From Desulforapulum autotrophicum HRM2 (GTDB taxonomy: Bacteria > Desulfobacterota > Desulfobacteria > Desulfobacterales > Desulfobacteraceae), in assembly GCF_000020365.1 (NCBI RefSeq), contig NC_012108.1, positions 5,154,001-5,218,000 on the forward strand: DNA of 64,000 nt, in the 5' to 3' direction. The notes under the pieces were generated by a model, which saw only the letters and a list, made by a program, of their open reading frames with translations, was not told where the DNA came from and made no database searches. Every line of letters starts with the position of its first letter. Within the stretch, counting starts at the first letter, position 1. A program made the translations under genes and the position numbers. Shown here in pieces: positions 52,487-61,836 of the stretch.

Positions 52487-54053
52487 GATTTTTATTGCCT
52501 CCATTGGATTGGCCTTTGGGACCAAAGCTCCGCCCAGATCCCAGGTCGGTCCCCTGCCCGGACATCATCAATCCTATCCTTGCCCTGTCCAGGGTATCAA
52601 CATCCTCGGCAGCGGAGAGTTGTCCATGGTACATGACCTGGATCCGGTCGGAGACCTGGAAAAGCTCATCCAGATCTTCGGAGATTATGATCACACCTGC
52701 ACCCTGTTTTGCCGCCTGGATCAGCTGGGTGTGGACATGGGCCGCAGCCCCCACATCCAGTCCCCAGGTGGGCTGGTTGGCAAGAATGATTCCAGGAGCT
52801 CCGGAAAGTTCCCTTGCAAGTATTAATTTCTGCATATTGCCGCCGGACAGCTGTCTAACCGGACTGTTAATTCCAGGACATCGCACATCAAACTGCCGTA
52901 CAAGCTTTTCTGCCTGCCTGGCCATGGCGTTGAACCGTAGAAACCCCTTTCTTGAAGATTCGGGATCACCATAGTTTTTGCTGGCAAGGTTCTCCATGAT
53001 GGACATGTCACCGATAAGGCCGGTTCCATTTCGATCATCGGGAATCCGCCCCACCCCCCGTTCAATCATGATCCTGGGGCTTATTTTTTTTAATTCCCCT
53101 GAACCCAGAAAAATCCGGCCACGGCAAGGGGTGATAAGCCCGGATATCATATCGGCAAGCTCGGACTGGCCATTGCCTGAAACACCTGCAATACCAATGA
53201 TTTCATTGGATCTGAGCCTTAGATCAAGCCTTTTTACAGCATTTTTTCCGTCCCTGGCCCCAATAAAAATATCTTTTAAGCAGAGCACCTCTCGTCCGGG
53301 CGAACGTTTTTTTCTAACAACCCTTGGAATATCAGCCCCAACCATGGCCCTTGCAAGGGCCTCCGGGTCAGTTTGTTCGGTTCGGGACTCAAAAACCACC
53401 CGGCCCTGGCGAAGGACAATACACCGATGGCTTGCGGCCATGACTTCACGCATTTTATGGGTGATAAAGACAACGCTTAACCCTTCACGGACCAACTGTT
53501 TCAAGGTCTTGAAAAGGGCATCCGACTCCGGGGGAGTCAGCACGGCGGTGGGTTCATCAAGGATCAAAATCCTGGCATCCCGGTACAAGACCTTCAGAAT
53601 CTCCACCCGCTGCTGTTCTCCCACGGAAAGATCCCGGACCAGGGCATTGGGATCCACGGTAAGCCCGAACCGTGCCATAAGGGCGGTCAATTTTCCTGCC
53701 GCCCGTCCAGCCTTGTTTCCAACCCCAAAAAGGGAAGCCGTGCCCACCATGATATTCTCGAGAACAGTCATATTTCCGGCAAGGGTAAAATGCTGATGCA
53801 CCATACCGACCCCGGCGTCCAGGGCTGCCCGTGGAGAGCCCTGGGCAAGTTTTTTTCCGAACACCTCAATCGAGCCCTGATCGGCAACATAATGACCAAA
53901 CAGGATGGACATGAGTGTGGTTTTTCCCGCACCGTTTTCACCCAGAAGGGCGACAATTTCCCCCTGTTTAAGGGAAAAAGAGACATCCTCATTGGCGGCA
54001 ACAGATCCAAAATGCTTGGTAATCCCGGACAGCTTGAGTATGGTGTCATTCAT
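52476..54053 (-). CDS. Nucleoside-type ABC transporter ATPase (two ABC domains)
   Basis: A 525-residue double ABC protein of the YufO/RbsA kind. Domain 1 has Walker A GENGAGKTT, signature LSVGEQQRVEILK and Walker B ILILDEPTAVL. Domain 2 has a degenerate Walker A (GVSGNGQSEL) and LSGGNMQKLILARE, as usual in this family. Next to a BMP-family binding protein gene, this points to uptake of nucleosides or purines. The C-terminus overlaps permease 1 by 11 bp. Confidence 0.92.
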   Translation of the reverse strand: MNDTILKLSGITKHFGSVAANEDVSFSLKQGEIVALLGENGAGKTTLMSILFGHYVADQGSIEVFGKKLAQGSPRAALDAGVGMVHQHFTLAGNMTVLENIMVGTASLFGVGNKAGRAAGKLTALMARFGLTVDPNALVRDLSVGEQQRVEILKVLYRDARILILDEPTAVLTPPESDALFKTLKQLVREGLSVVFITHKMREVMAASHRCIVLRQGRVVFESRTEQTDPEALARAMVGADIPRVVRKKRSPGREVLCLKDIFIGARDGKNAVKRLDLRLRSNEIIGIAGVSGNGQSELADMISGLITPCRGRIFLGSGELKKISPRIMIERGVGRIPDDRNGTGLIGDMSIMENLASKNYGDPESSRKGFLRFNAMARQAEKLVRQFDVRCPGINSPVRQLSGGNMQKLILARELSGAPGIILANQPTWGLDVGAAAHVHTQLIQAAKQGAGVIIISEDLDELFQVSDRIQVMYHGQLSAAEDVDTLDRARIGLMMSGQGTDLGSGRSFGPKGQSNGGNKNHAA

Positions 54054-54097
54054 AATTACACGACAATGGGGACCTTTTTAGAATCGGTCCCCAAGGC

Positions 54098-55090
54098 CTA
54101 GAAGGTTGATTTGGGTTCTGTGTCATTGATTTCAACAATCAGGTCGCCTGCTTTTATCGCCTTTTCAGTTTCAGCAATCTTGGATTTGATGGGGGCCGAA
54201 ATTTTTTCTTCAAATTCATAAAATCCTGAAAGAGCTGCACCACCCTTGGCCATCATGGTCCACGCCCTGTAGTCCTCTGCCTTGAACTTACCCTCTTTAA
54301 CAAGGGAGATCGCCCGGTTCACAGCCGGGTCCATATGCCAGAGGGCAGAGGCCACGACCACACCTTCACCGTTTTCTTCCTTGTTCATATCATTCACATT
54401 GCCAAAGGCAAGAATGCCCTTTTCCCGGGCCGCGTCCACTACACCTGCACGCTCGGCATAGAGGATATCAACACCCGATTCAACCTGGGCATAGGCAAAC
54501 TCCTTTGCCTTGGGTGGATCATACCAGGAACCGATGAATGACACCTTGAACTCAACCCCGGGGTTTACGGATTTTGCACCGGCCATGAATGCATTGAACA
54601 GCCGGTTTACCTCACCAATGGGATATCCCCCTACCATGCCGATTTTGTTGGTCTGGGTCATGGTTCCGGCAAGCATGCCCATCAGATAACAGGGCTCATG
54701 GATATAATTGTCAAAAACAGACAGGTTAGGATTTTCCGGCCCAAAGGTGTCACCCATGAGATAGGCCACCCCAGGATAGTCACGGGCCACCTTTCTTACA
54801 TCACGGGATATGCCAAAGGCTTCCCCCACAACAAGGTCGACCCCCTTTTCAGCGTATTCCCGAAGCACACGGATATAATCGGTGTTGGATACCTTTTCTG
54901 AGTACACATAGTCAATTTTTCCCTGATCAGACGCCTTCTGGAGTGCCTTGTGAAGGCAGGCGTCCCATTTCTGCTGGATGGGCTGGGTGTAAATACCAGC
55001 CACTTTGATTTTTGGTGAGGCTGCAGCACTGCCGGCAAAAAGAGCCATGCAAAAGAACAGGGTACTGGCAATAACGGATAAACGCATCAT
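54098..55090 (-). CDS. BMP-family nucleoside-binding lipoprotein-like protein
   Basis: A 330-residue periplasmic protein with a signal peptide (FFCMALFAGSAAA, cleavage near residue 25). The BMP/PnrA-like domain shows the opening KVAGIYTQPIQQKWDACLHK, VDLVVGEAFGIS, and the GMLAGTMTQTNKIGMVGGYP core. ATG 55090 or 55087 may start translation (AGAAGG upstream). It is the first gene of the transporter-deaminase operon. Ligands of the family are nucleosides and purines. Confidence 0.92.
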   Translation of the reverse strand: MMRLSVIASTLFFCMALFAGSAAASPKIKVAGIYTQPIQQKWDACLHKALQKASDQGKIDYVYSEKVSNTDYIRVLREYAEKGVDLVVGEAFGISRDVRKVARDYPGVAYLMGDTFGPENPNLSVFDNYIHEPCYLMGMLAGTMTQTNKIGMVGGYPIGEVNRLFNAFMAGAKSVNPGVEFKVSFIGSWYDPPKAKEFAYAQVESGVDILYAERAGVVDAAREKGILAFGNVNDMNKEENGEGVVVASALWHMDPAVNRAISLVKEGKFKAEDYRAWTMMAKGGAALSGFYEFEEKISAPIKSKIAETEKAIKAGDLIVEINDTEPKSTF

Positions 55091-55476
55091 AAAAAATCCT
55101 TCTCAATAAACAGGGTTAATAAAAAAGGGGGAGGGCCCTTGGTTGTCTGCTTCATCGGGATCCACAGAAGCAATAAACATACCCTTTAAAGTCACCATTT
55201 CAGAGGGGAGGGTGAAAGCTACCTTTTTTTCCATTTTTTTTAATACCCGGAGATTTCGACCCAAACCACACTGACTTTTTTGTGATTTCAGCGGGGTTAA
55301 AATTACATATTTGTACCATAGCCTGTTCTTGAAACCGCAGAAACAAGGATTCCCGACCATGCCCGGAATCAGTCAGGCAACATTGTTTTTGTTGAACAGC
55401 CCGCAGTGGGGCTTGAAAAAAAATCCTTGGGCGATTGGGGGAAAGGAAGAAGAAAAACTGCCAACCAGAAATGATA
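55091..55476. other. Intergenic region before the nucleoside transporter operon
   Basis: About 385 bp. It should contain the promoter of the transporter operon. No riboswitch, repeat or gene was recognised. Confidence 0.4.
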
Positions 55477-55677
55477 TTAATCACAATGAATGATTTTGAC
55501 CCTTCCCACAAGTCCGTTTTCCAGGCGGACCTTGATCCCATGGGGATGGCGAGGCGATTTAGTCAGCAAATCCCGGACAATGCCCTGGGTAAGCTTATTG
55601 GTTCTCTGGTCCTGCTTCAATACAATGGAAACGCTCTGACCGGCCTTGATATCAGCCCTTCTGGTTCCGTCACTCAT
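55477..55677 (-). CDS. ywbE: YwbE family protein
   Basis: A 66-residue protein with the YwbE (DUF2196) pattern: RADIKAGQSVSIVLKQDQRT, then GIVRDLLTKSPRHPHGIKVR and LVGRVKII near the end. Function unknown; it may be RNA-binding. It begins 2 bp after the YaeQ stop, so the two are co-transcribed. A relic of its last 16 codons lies at 62479-62526. Confidence 0.9.
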   Translation of the reverse strand: MSDGTRRADIKAGQSVSIVLKQDQRTNKLTQGIVRDLLTKSPRHPHGIKVRLENGLVGRVKIIHCD

Positions 55678-55679
55678 TT

Positions 55680-56234
55680 TTAATTTTCCTCCAGTCCGGA
55701 TTCCTGCAAGACCGACCAGACGACCTCACACTCCCCGGTTCCAGCAGCAACATAGGCCGTACCGTCTGTAATGGTGACGGAAAGATCCATGGTCCGTTTG
55801 GCCAGCGCAGCCAGTGCCTGCACGCTTTGCCAGTGAAATTGAAACACGGATACCCCACCAAGCCCGTTAAATTTCTCCCGTGCCTGGGACCACCATGCAT
55901 CTGATTTTGAATTAAAACTGTACACCTTAACCACAGGCGACACCCGTGATGCTTTTTTTATTCTGTCGACCAGGGGCTCTCCCACATCGATCCACAATGA
56001 GATGCGATCATCCAGGGTGCGGGCCCAGATATCGGGTTCTTCCACGGCAGCAAGGCCCTTGGTAAACAAAAGCGTTTCCCGGGCATTCATACAAAAAGCC
56101 AGAACCCTTGCCATCATTCGCTCAAGGGTCTCAGAAGGGTGCCGGGCAATCGTCAAGCCAAGGCTATCATAATGATCCCGGTCAATATCAGCCAGGGTAA
56201 TTCTTAATTTATAAATAGTCGGTTTTAATGCCAC
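55680..56234 (-). CDS. yaeQ: YaeQ family protein
   Basis: A 184-residue protein starting at GTG 56234 after GAGGG (VALKPTIYKLRITLADIDRD is the family N-terminus); ATG 56258 is an alternative. Conserved ARHPSETLERMMARVLAF, EEPDIWARTLDDRI and WIDVGEP are present. YaeQ has a PD-(D/E)XK-nuclease-like fold of unknown role. It is coupled to ywbE. Confidence 0.9.
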   Translation of the reverse strand: MALKPTIYKLRITLADIDRDHYDSLGLTIARHPSETLERMMARVLAFCMNARETLLFTKGLAAVEEPDIWARTLDDRISLWIDVGEPLVDRIKKASRVSPVVKVYSFNSKSDAWWSQAREKFNGLGGVSVFQFHWQSVQALAALAKRTMDLSVTITDGTAYVAAGTGECEVVWSVLQESGLEEN

Positions 56235-56532
56235 GGATCCCTCGATAAGAGTTAACACATCAGTTGAAATTTAAGGGGTATCCTATAGCAATCCCGTTGA
56301 AAACAAAAGGGCGTTTTTCAGGACAACAAGCTTTCTCTGACCTGAATCTGAAACAGGTGACCCCGTGTTTTTAAAAAAATCCAGGGATTAAATACGCTGA
56401 TTGCGTGGGAATTTGATTAGGAAAGGATTTGGGACAAATGATTGCCAGTGACTTATGGAGAAGGCCTTTCAGTACCAAATTTCAACCTGAATGCCACCGG
56501 TTAAAACACCCTGGAAAAAAGATGGGTGCGGG
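56235..56532. other. Intergenic region, no feature recognised
   Basis: About 300 bp between yaeQ and the terminator of the next small gene; no gene or repeat seen. Confidence 0.4.
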
Positions 56533-56568
56533 AAAAAAGCCCTGAATGCCACGACCGGCATGCAGGGC
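56533..56568 (-). terminator. Intrinsic terminator of the small repeat protein gene
   Basis: GCCCTGAATGCC (56539-56550) and GGCATGCAGGGC (56557-56568) pair with one mismatch; on the minus strand TTTTTT (56538-56533) follows. Confidence 0.85.
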
Positions 56569-56579
56569 CCTGTCTATTT

Positions 56580-56774
56580 TTACCCTTTGACGGCCACGAG
56601 GGAGACGCCAAGATCCTTTTCAACTGCCTGGATCTTTTTCAGCACCTCTGCATCCACGGGTGCAATGGTTGTGTCGTGGCATGAAAAGGCCAGAAGCGTT
56701 ACGCCCAGCTCTTTTTCTATTGCCTTGATCTTGTCGAGATCGACATTTTTAACGTTGCTCAAAGAACAGATCAT
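56580..56774 (-). CDS. Small protein built of two repeats
   Basis: A 64-residue protein with a strong GGGAGG site and its own terminator. It contains two similar halves: LDKIKAIEKELGVTLLAF and LKKIQAVEKDLGVSLVAV, an internal duplication of about 18 residues each. Two Cys (MICS, FSCH) are present in the first half. I do not recognise a family. Confidence 0.75.
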   Translation of the reverse strand: MICSLSNVKNVDLDKIKAIEKELGVTLLAFSCHDTTIAPVDAEVLKKIQAVEKDLGVSLVAVKG

Positions 56775-56898
56775 GGTGATTCCTCCCTAGGTTTGGGTTT
56801 TCTCCTTGAGTCGAAGGACTCCGATTCTTCTATTATAGGGAATAGATTATGATGGGACAATGGGGGAAGAATAACTGTATAATAACGGGTAAAAACAG

Positions 56899-57482
56899 TC
56901 AATCTGTCAGGGAGAGCAGAAATGTTCTCAGGTTGGTTTCTGTGTTTGTCAGTCCCAGTTTTTTCCTCAAATTTCGACGATGGAAATTGATGGTAAAGGC
57001 GGACAGGTTCAAAAGTCCTGCGATCTCCTTGGTGGTTTTGCCTTCCCTGATCAGGGCGGCTATCTGGAGTTCCTGGGGGGTGAGAGTCGTCCCAAGACTT
57101 GTGAGATGCTGCAAAAAAGGAGATGCGATTTCCTGGAGCCCTTTTTCAATGAGAACCAGGAGCCCGGCGGTTTCAGCTGTTTGGGAAATCGATTTCAGCC
57201 GTTGAATATTGGGCAGAACCTTCACCCTATGATTCTGGAGAACCGTCTGCTCCAACTGCTTTCGATCCTTGTCCCGCTGTCTGAGGATGGCACCCAGGGC
57301 AGCATTGGCCTCCTCCAGGCGTTTCGACTTTTGTTCAAGTTCTCTTTCCCGATGCGTGAGCTTTTCCTGGGCAAGTTTCAGGGCCGTGATATTCTCATGA
57401 CTGATCACCACTTTTACGGGAACGGAATCCGCCGCTTTTGTGACCCTCATGTAAAACCACCGCTTCTCTCCGGGGGAATGAC
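56899..57482 (-). pseudogene. PAS-LuxR regulator, C-terminal part (cut by transposon)
   Basis: This open reading region continues PAS-linker sequence (HSPGEKRWFYMRV), then a coiled-coil stretch (LAQEKLTHRERELEQKSKRL) and a LuxR-type helix-turn-helix (LTPQELQIAALIREGKTTKE, FTINFHRRNLRKKLGL). The N-terminal PAS part lies at 62071-62383, on the far side of the element at 57483-62070. Joining 62383-62071 to 57476-56899 restores an 891-nt frame of 296 residues. Disrupted; a truncated product from ATG 57450 might still be made but would lack PAS. Confidence 0.88.
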
Positions 57483-57543
57483 TGTTAAGATGCGAATACT
57501 CTAACGCCTACCCCCAAAATCGTTCGCAAAATACTATAACGCT
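57483..57543. repeat. Left end with two transposase-binding-like repeats
   Basis: CGAATACTCTAACGC (57493-57507) and CGCAAAATACTATAACGC (57526-57543) share AATACTMTAACGC in direct orientation, as in multi-site ends of Mu/Tn7-type elements. Confidence 0.75.
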
Positions 57544-57677
57544 ATGATTAGGGCAGCCCGCCGCGAATACCCCGCCAAATAGAAAATAAATCATACCCCG
57601 CTTACCCCGCCGCTTTTACGACAAAATCAATTTTTAGGGCTATATTTTCATCCAGATTTAAATTTGGAGAAAATATA

Positions 57678-58076
57678 ATGGCAAAAAGTTCAAGTGGAAA
57701 ACGCCCCTGCTGTATTTGCCGCAAATGGTTTAAGCCGGATGTCCGCCAAAAAGGACGACAGACAACATGTGGAAGGTCTGCCTGCAAAACTGAACAGCAC
57801 CGAAGAAACTGTCAAAAATGGAACAAAAAAAACGGTGAATATTTTAAAAATAACTATCTGGGTAAAAAATTAGAAAAGATTGAGGAAGAATCTTCTAAGG
57901 AATTTAAATCCAGCATACCTCCCCATGGACACCCCCCGCCCAACTGCCTGGCAAAGCCCGTATTGCCATATGAAATTTTAGAAAACGAGTATGGAACAAG
58001 AAATATGATCGTCATCCAATATGTAGCTTGGCAGATTCTGAATCAGTCATACGATTCAAAAACTGCGTTCAGATAG
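57678..58076 (+). CDS. Cys-rich transposon-borne protein
   Basis: A 132-residue protein with GGAG upstream. Residues 10-45 hold CCICRKWFKPDVRQKGRQTT and CGRSAC, a probable zinc-binding knuckle followed by a basic stretch (EQHRRNCQKWNKKN). Such proteins occur beside transposase genes in other bacteria and may bind DNA or nucleic acids. The rest is unrecognised. Confidence 0.7.
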   Translation: MAKSSSGKRPCCICRKWFKPDVRQKGRQTTCGRSACKTEQHRRNCQKWNKKNGEYFKNNYLGKKLEKIEEESSKEFKSSIPPHGHPPPNCLAKPVLPYEILENEYGTRNMIVIQYVAWQILNQSYDSKTAFR

Positions 58077-58107
58077 GGGGGGGGTGTTTATGGATAAAAA
58101 CCTCGAC

Positions 58108-58274
58108 TAATCGAATCGGAGTTTCAAGACGCATCATAGACTTAACCAACTGTAATTCATTGATATCCCAACAAAGTAATCGACTTAGGGTTTTAAGACG
58201 CATCATTAACCTAAACCTCTGTAAATAAAGGAGATACGAACAGACTAATACATAAGGGTGTTTAAGACACAACA
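58108..58274. repeat. Three degenerate direct repeats with 69-70 bp period
   Basis: GTTTCAAGACGCATCAT (58121-58137), GTTTTAAGACGCATCAT (58190-58206) and GTTTAAGACACAACAG (58260-58275) recur at 69 and 70 bp. The first two match over about 48 bp (TAATCGA at their 5' end, CTGTAA at the 3' end). This lies in a non-coding region within the transposon. Period and core recall a mini-CRISPR, but the repeats are imperfect and flanks between them are partly similar. Confidence 0.65.
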
Positions 58275-58376
58275 GACAAGGATGGGGCTATTATAGTAGT
58301 TTAAAAATAGGATTTTTACACCTTGCCTTGAGCTTAAGGCAAAGTGCCTTGATAACCCCGACAAATGTGAGGACTC

Positions 58377-58748
58377 ATGCCAAAAAAATTTTCATCCCAA
58401 GAGTTGTTTGAATTAAGAAATTTTATCCCTGTGGAGATGTTGATAAGGGAGCAACTGGAAATGCCGTCAAAAATCAGTGAAGGCTTTTTCCGTTTTCTAT
58501 GCCCGATCTGTAATGAATTCCAGACAGCCATAAACCCAGCCACCAACCTGGCCCGGTGCTTTCGATGTGAAAGAAACTTCAACACCATTGATCTTGTGAT
58601 GACAGTTCAAAGAATCGGTTTTAAAGAGAGCGTTCTGTTCTTAAAACGCCTGATGGGCAAAGTTCCGGATCAGAACAAAGATGCCAGACAGGGGTTGCAA
58701 AATCTTGTCGGAGGCATCGGCCAGACCATGCCGGGAGGATTAGGATAA
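58377..58748 (+). CDS. CHC2-type zinc-finger protein (primase-like)
   Basis: A 123-residue protein with a DnaG-like zinc-binding domain: FLCPICNEFQTAINP...CFRCERNFNTIDLV (residues about 40-75), close to the CHC2 domain of bacterial primases. It lacks a TOPRIM or polymerase domain, so it can only bind nucleic acid. It is coupled (TAATG) to the next gene. Confidence 0.82.
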   Translation: MPKKFSSQELFELRNFIPVEMLIREQLEMPSKISEGFFRFLCPICNEFQTAINPATNLARCFRCERNFNTIDLVMTVQRIGFKESVLFLKRLMGKVPDQNKDARQGLQNLVGGIGQTMPGGLG

Positions 58749-59329
58749 TGGAACAGGATCGGTTGACCCGTCTGGAGAATCTTATTGCCCGTAATCAGGG
58801 TCGTTTCCATGAAATAGGCAAAGCTCTGAAAGAGATAAAAGATACCCGGCTGTATAAACTCAATCTTTTCAGTAGCTTTGAAACTTATGCCAGAGTACGC
58901 TGGGATATGGGCAGAGCCCAAGCCTATCGCCTGATAGAATCCTATAAGGTTATCAGCAATTTGTCTCCAATTGGAGACATTCTCCCCAGCAATGAATCCC
59001 AGGTGCGCCCCCTGGCCCCATTGGGTCCCATCGAACAGCGTAAAATATGGAAGGCGTTTTTAAAAACCGCCATGGAGATAACCGCACCAAACATCAAACA
59101 GTTCATTGATTCCGCAAAAAAAAACGACACCGGCAGTAAAGACGAACCTGTGGATTTAACCGATCAGGTCAGCAAAGCCTATATGGATGCTGTTCAGGTA
59201 ATGCTTGACCAGGTTCAACTGGCCCAACAGGATCACTGGCAAAAGACATCACGCCAGGCTGGGCTGCTGTGGAACCGGGTCATTCGGGAAAGAATCTTGT
59301 CAAAGGAGAACGACAATGGACACGGATAA
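58748..59329 (+). CDS. Transposon-borne DNA-binding-like protein
   Basis: A 193-residue protein rich in helices. SFETYARVRWDMGRAQAYRLIESYKVI resembles the helix-turn-helix region of small replication or partition-like proteins that read 'RW...R..AYRLI'. It starts within the stop of the CHC2 gene (TAATG) and its last 14 bp overlap the transposase gene. It could recognise the repeats at 58108-58274. Function unproven. Confidence 0.65.
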   Translation: MEQDRLTRLENLIARNQGRFHEIGKALKEIKDTRLYKLNLFSSFETYARVRWDMGRAQAYRLIESYKVISNLSPIGDILPSNESQVRPLAPLGPIEQRKIWKAFLKTAMEITAPNIKQFIDSAKKNDTGSKDEPVDLTDQVSKAYMDAVQVMLDQVQLAQQDHWQKTSRQAGLLWNRVIRERILSKENDNGHG

Positions 59330-61004
59330 CCTGAAGGTCATACCTAATCTGACGCTTGATGACCGTTTCAATCTTCTGCTCCATAAAAAGATCATGAACA
59401 AAAAAGGCTCAGCCAAACGAGCAAGTAAAAAATATTACAAAGATCAATATCAAAAAACCGGCATTATTCCGGGGCCACTCCTACTTGTGGAAAAGAAAGT
59501 CATGGAAGGCCGCAAATGCAGTGGACGTCCCCGCTCTTTCTCCGAACAGGTCCGCAGACGTTTTATAGAAATGGTAAAAGAGTCGTGTGATCCATCAAGC
59601 CAACAGTTCATCTTTATTACCCATAAGGCAAGAACCATTAAAAATTATCACCACTGGCTTGAAAAAGAGTTCAAAAAAAAAATCTCCATCCATGCCCTCA
59701 GGCACTGTGTCTACCGTGAAAACCTCAAATCATATTTAAACAAACCAGATTTCGAGGACGATGTCCCGGTCCAAAACAGTTTTAAACCAGAGCCGGTGTT
59801 TGACCTGATTCAGATGGATGGCTGTGTTTTTAGATATTTTAAGATCAGAAACGACAAGGGTCATTGGCAAAAGCCCCAAGTCATAGAATTTTATGATACG
59901 GGCTCTCGTTATATGTTTATCCTGGATGCGTATTTTTCCGAAAGCAGTTGGAACTCCGTGAACCTGTTCACCAAATTTTTACTGGCCAGGCCATTTCCCC
60001 AAAAGAAGATTCGTATCCGGCCCGATAATGCCAAGGGTTTTTTGAATCTTAAGCGCCCCATCAACGACTTGAATTTGAAACATTCCACCCCGAACGGGTT
60101 TTATATGGAACCTGATTTCTCAAGGATACATGCTCCCAAGGATAAGGCCCACCTGGAATCATCCCACCGCAGCCTTCATAATTTTGAAATCCGAATCATC
60201 AAAGCGTTTGAAAAAAGGATCGTAAAGACAGAGCCCGGGTATATCTTCAAAAAAGGAAAACAAGAAAAAATCACCGTTACCCTCCTTGACATAAATTTGG
60301 ATGAGTTAAAAACAAGCTCACTTATGGAGGAATATCGCCATGAACACAACTGCACACGCCACTATTTCTCTGAAAAAGGAAAAGTCAATGCCTGGGTGCC
60401 GGATAAAAAGCTTACAGACTTTTTTGAAACATTTACCAGCACACTGACCTTTTGTCCTGATCAGGTTAAGGAGCACATGAAATATGGATTTAGGAAAACA
60501 AAAGCCACGGTATCAAAGCAGAAGACCATCAGATTTGAAAATCAGGATTACTATGTGACCATGGGTGCAGACAAGTTCAGCTCCCATAAAAGTACACCCG
60601 TTCAGATATCCAGATACAATGACAAGCTTTTCCTTTTTGAGCCCAGGGAGGATGGTATTTTTTGGGGAGAAGCCCTTGCCCGGAAGCCCTTTGAAAAGCC
60701 GTTAAAAGTATTGACCATATTGCCGGAAAAAAATGAACTGGACCAGATCATCGACTTTTTGGAGCACAACAGCATGGTCGTCGATCGACCCCTCCTGATC
60801 AAAAATTATGAAAAAGGTCTTTCCATGCCCATGGCAAAGCAAATCCTTCAGCATAACCAGAAAAGATACACCACCTATATAAAAAAGATGCAGCAACCCA
60901 CGAATATAAAAGGGGCAGTGCTGTTCAATGCTTTTATTCTCGATTGTGAAAGCCATTATCGAAGAATCCATGTGGCACCGTATGCGTTTTCTGGAGAAAT
61001 ATGA
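59316..61004 (+). CDS. DDE integrase-type transposase (TnsB/TniA family)
   Basis: ATG 59316 after AAGGAG gives 562 residues; the upstream ATG 59205 would lie inside the previous gene. The rve catalytic core has D168 (QMDG), D237 (RPDNAKG) and E281 (HLESSH), spaced as in Mu/Tn7/Tn552-type transposases. N-terminal helical DNA-binding regions and a C-terminal beta-barrel-like region are present. It would pair with the TnsC-like ATPase encoded 1 bp downstream. Confidence 0.9.
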   Translation: MDTDNLKVIPNLTLDDRFNLLLHKKIMNKKGSAKRASKKYYKDQYQKTGIIPGPLLLVEKKVMEGRKCSGRPRSFSEQVRRRFIEMVKESCDPSSQQFIFITHKARTIKNYHHWLEKEFKKKISIHALRHCVYRENLKSYLNKPDFEDDVPVQNSFKPEPVFDLIQMDGCVFRYFKIRNDKGHWQKPQVIEFYDTGSRYMFILDAYFSESSWNSVNLFTKFLLARPFPQKKIRIRPDNAKGFLNLKRPINDLNLKHSTPNGFYMEPDFSRIHAPKDKAHLESSHRSLHNFEIRIIKAFEKRIVKTEPGYIFKKGKQEKITVTLLDINLDELKTSSLMEEYRHEHNCTRHYFSEKGKVNAWVPDKKLTDFFETFTSTLTFCPDQVKEHMKYGFRKTKATVSKQKTIRFENQDYYVTMGADKFSSHKSTPVQISRYNDKLFLFEPREDGIFWGEALARKPFEKPLKVLTILPEKNELDQIIDFLEHNSMVVDRPLLIKNYEKGLSMPMAKQILQHNQKRYTTYIKKMQQPTNIKGAVLFNAFILDCESHYRRIHVAPYAFSGEI

Positions 61005-61005
61005 C

Positions 61006-61674
61006 ATGAAACGAAAAGAAGATTTTATAAATGACAAACGCCGCATTTCTTATCTGGGGGCCACATATAACCGAATCTATCGTAGGCAGAGCGTCTTGAT
61101 CGAGGGTGATTATGGCGTGGGTAAAACCCGTTTCTTGAAATTGCTGCAACCGAAAAAACTTCATGCCGTCTGGGTGGAGTCACTGTTCAACATACATGAA
61201 ACCCTGGCATCGATTTTAAAGAAGCTAAATTACGACACAATCGCCACCTACCGGCGAACCCCTCAATATTTGGAAATGATATGCAGTCTGTCCAACTGCT
61301 TTATTTTAATCGACGAGGCAAACGATCTTGATCCCCGGGTCTGGCCCTACCTCAAAAGGGTTATCGATGCCGGTGTTCCCATTGTATTTGCAGGATTACC
61401 AAAGGTGAGGACCTTTTTAACCCGCGAGCATCCAGACATCCTCAGCCGCTTGAAAACGCTTATTCTATACCCGATTGTGGTAGAAGATTTCATTGTCGAG
61501 TACAAGGATATTGAACAGGAGGCCATTGAACAGATTTATATGACGACCAAAGGCGATATGAGAAAATTCAGAGAAATTTGTACAGACTGCAGGGACAGAG
61601 CAAAGGAGTTGAAATACACCTTTGTTGACATCAATCTTGCCTTGGAATTTCTCTCTGATCTTCCTCCTCAATAA
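61006..61674 (+). CDS. TnsC-like AAA+ transposition ATPase
   Basis: ATG 61006 (GGAG 9 nt upstream, one base after the transposase stop) gives 222 residues. Walker A is GDYGVGKT, Walker B CFILIDEAND, sensor-type FAGLPKVR and the C-terminal lid region follow. Such ATPases choose targets and activate the transposase. No TniQ/TnsD target-selector is present. Confidence 0.9.
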   Translation: MKRKEDFINDKRRISYLGATYNRIYRRQSVLIEGDYGVGKTRFLKLLQPKKLHAVWVESLFNIHETLASILKKLNYDTIATYRRTPQYLEMICSLSNCFILIDEANDLDPRVWPYLKRVIDAGVPIVFAGLPKVRTFLTREHPDILSRLKTLILYPIVVEDFIVEYKDIEQEAIEQIYMTTKGDMRKFREICTDCRDRAKELKYTFVDINLALEFLSDLPPQ

Positions 61675-61800
61675 CGAACATAAGGCACATGGAAAAATTT
61701 CACCAAGAAATAATGTGAGGCCAGAAAGGACTGATTTTGCTGTTCTAAAACTTTAGATCGTCCAGATTAGATACCTCGGACAAGATAATTAAATCAGGAT

Positions 61801-61836
61801 AGACCATTACGCTTTTTTAGCGAATGGTCTATTTTT
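61801..61836 (+). terminator. Intrinsic terminator of the transposon operon
   Basis: AGACCATTACGCT pairs with AGCGAATGGTCT around a T-loop, followed by ATTTTTGTTT. It lies about 130 bp after the tnsC-like gene. Confidence 0.85.
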
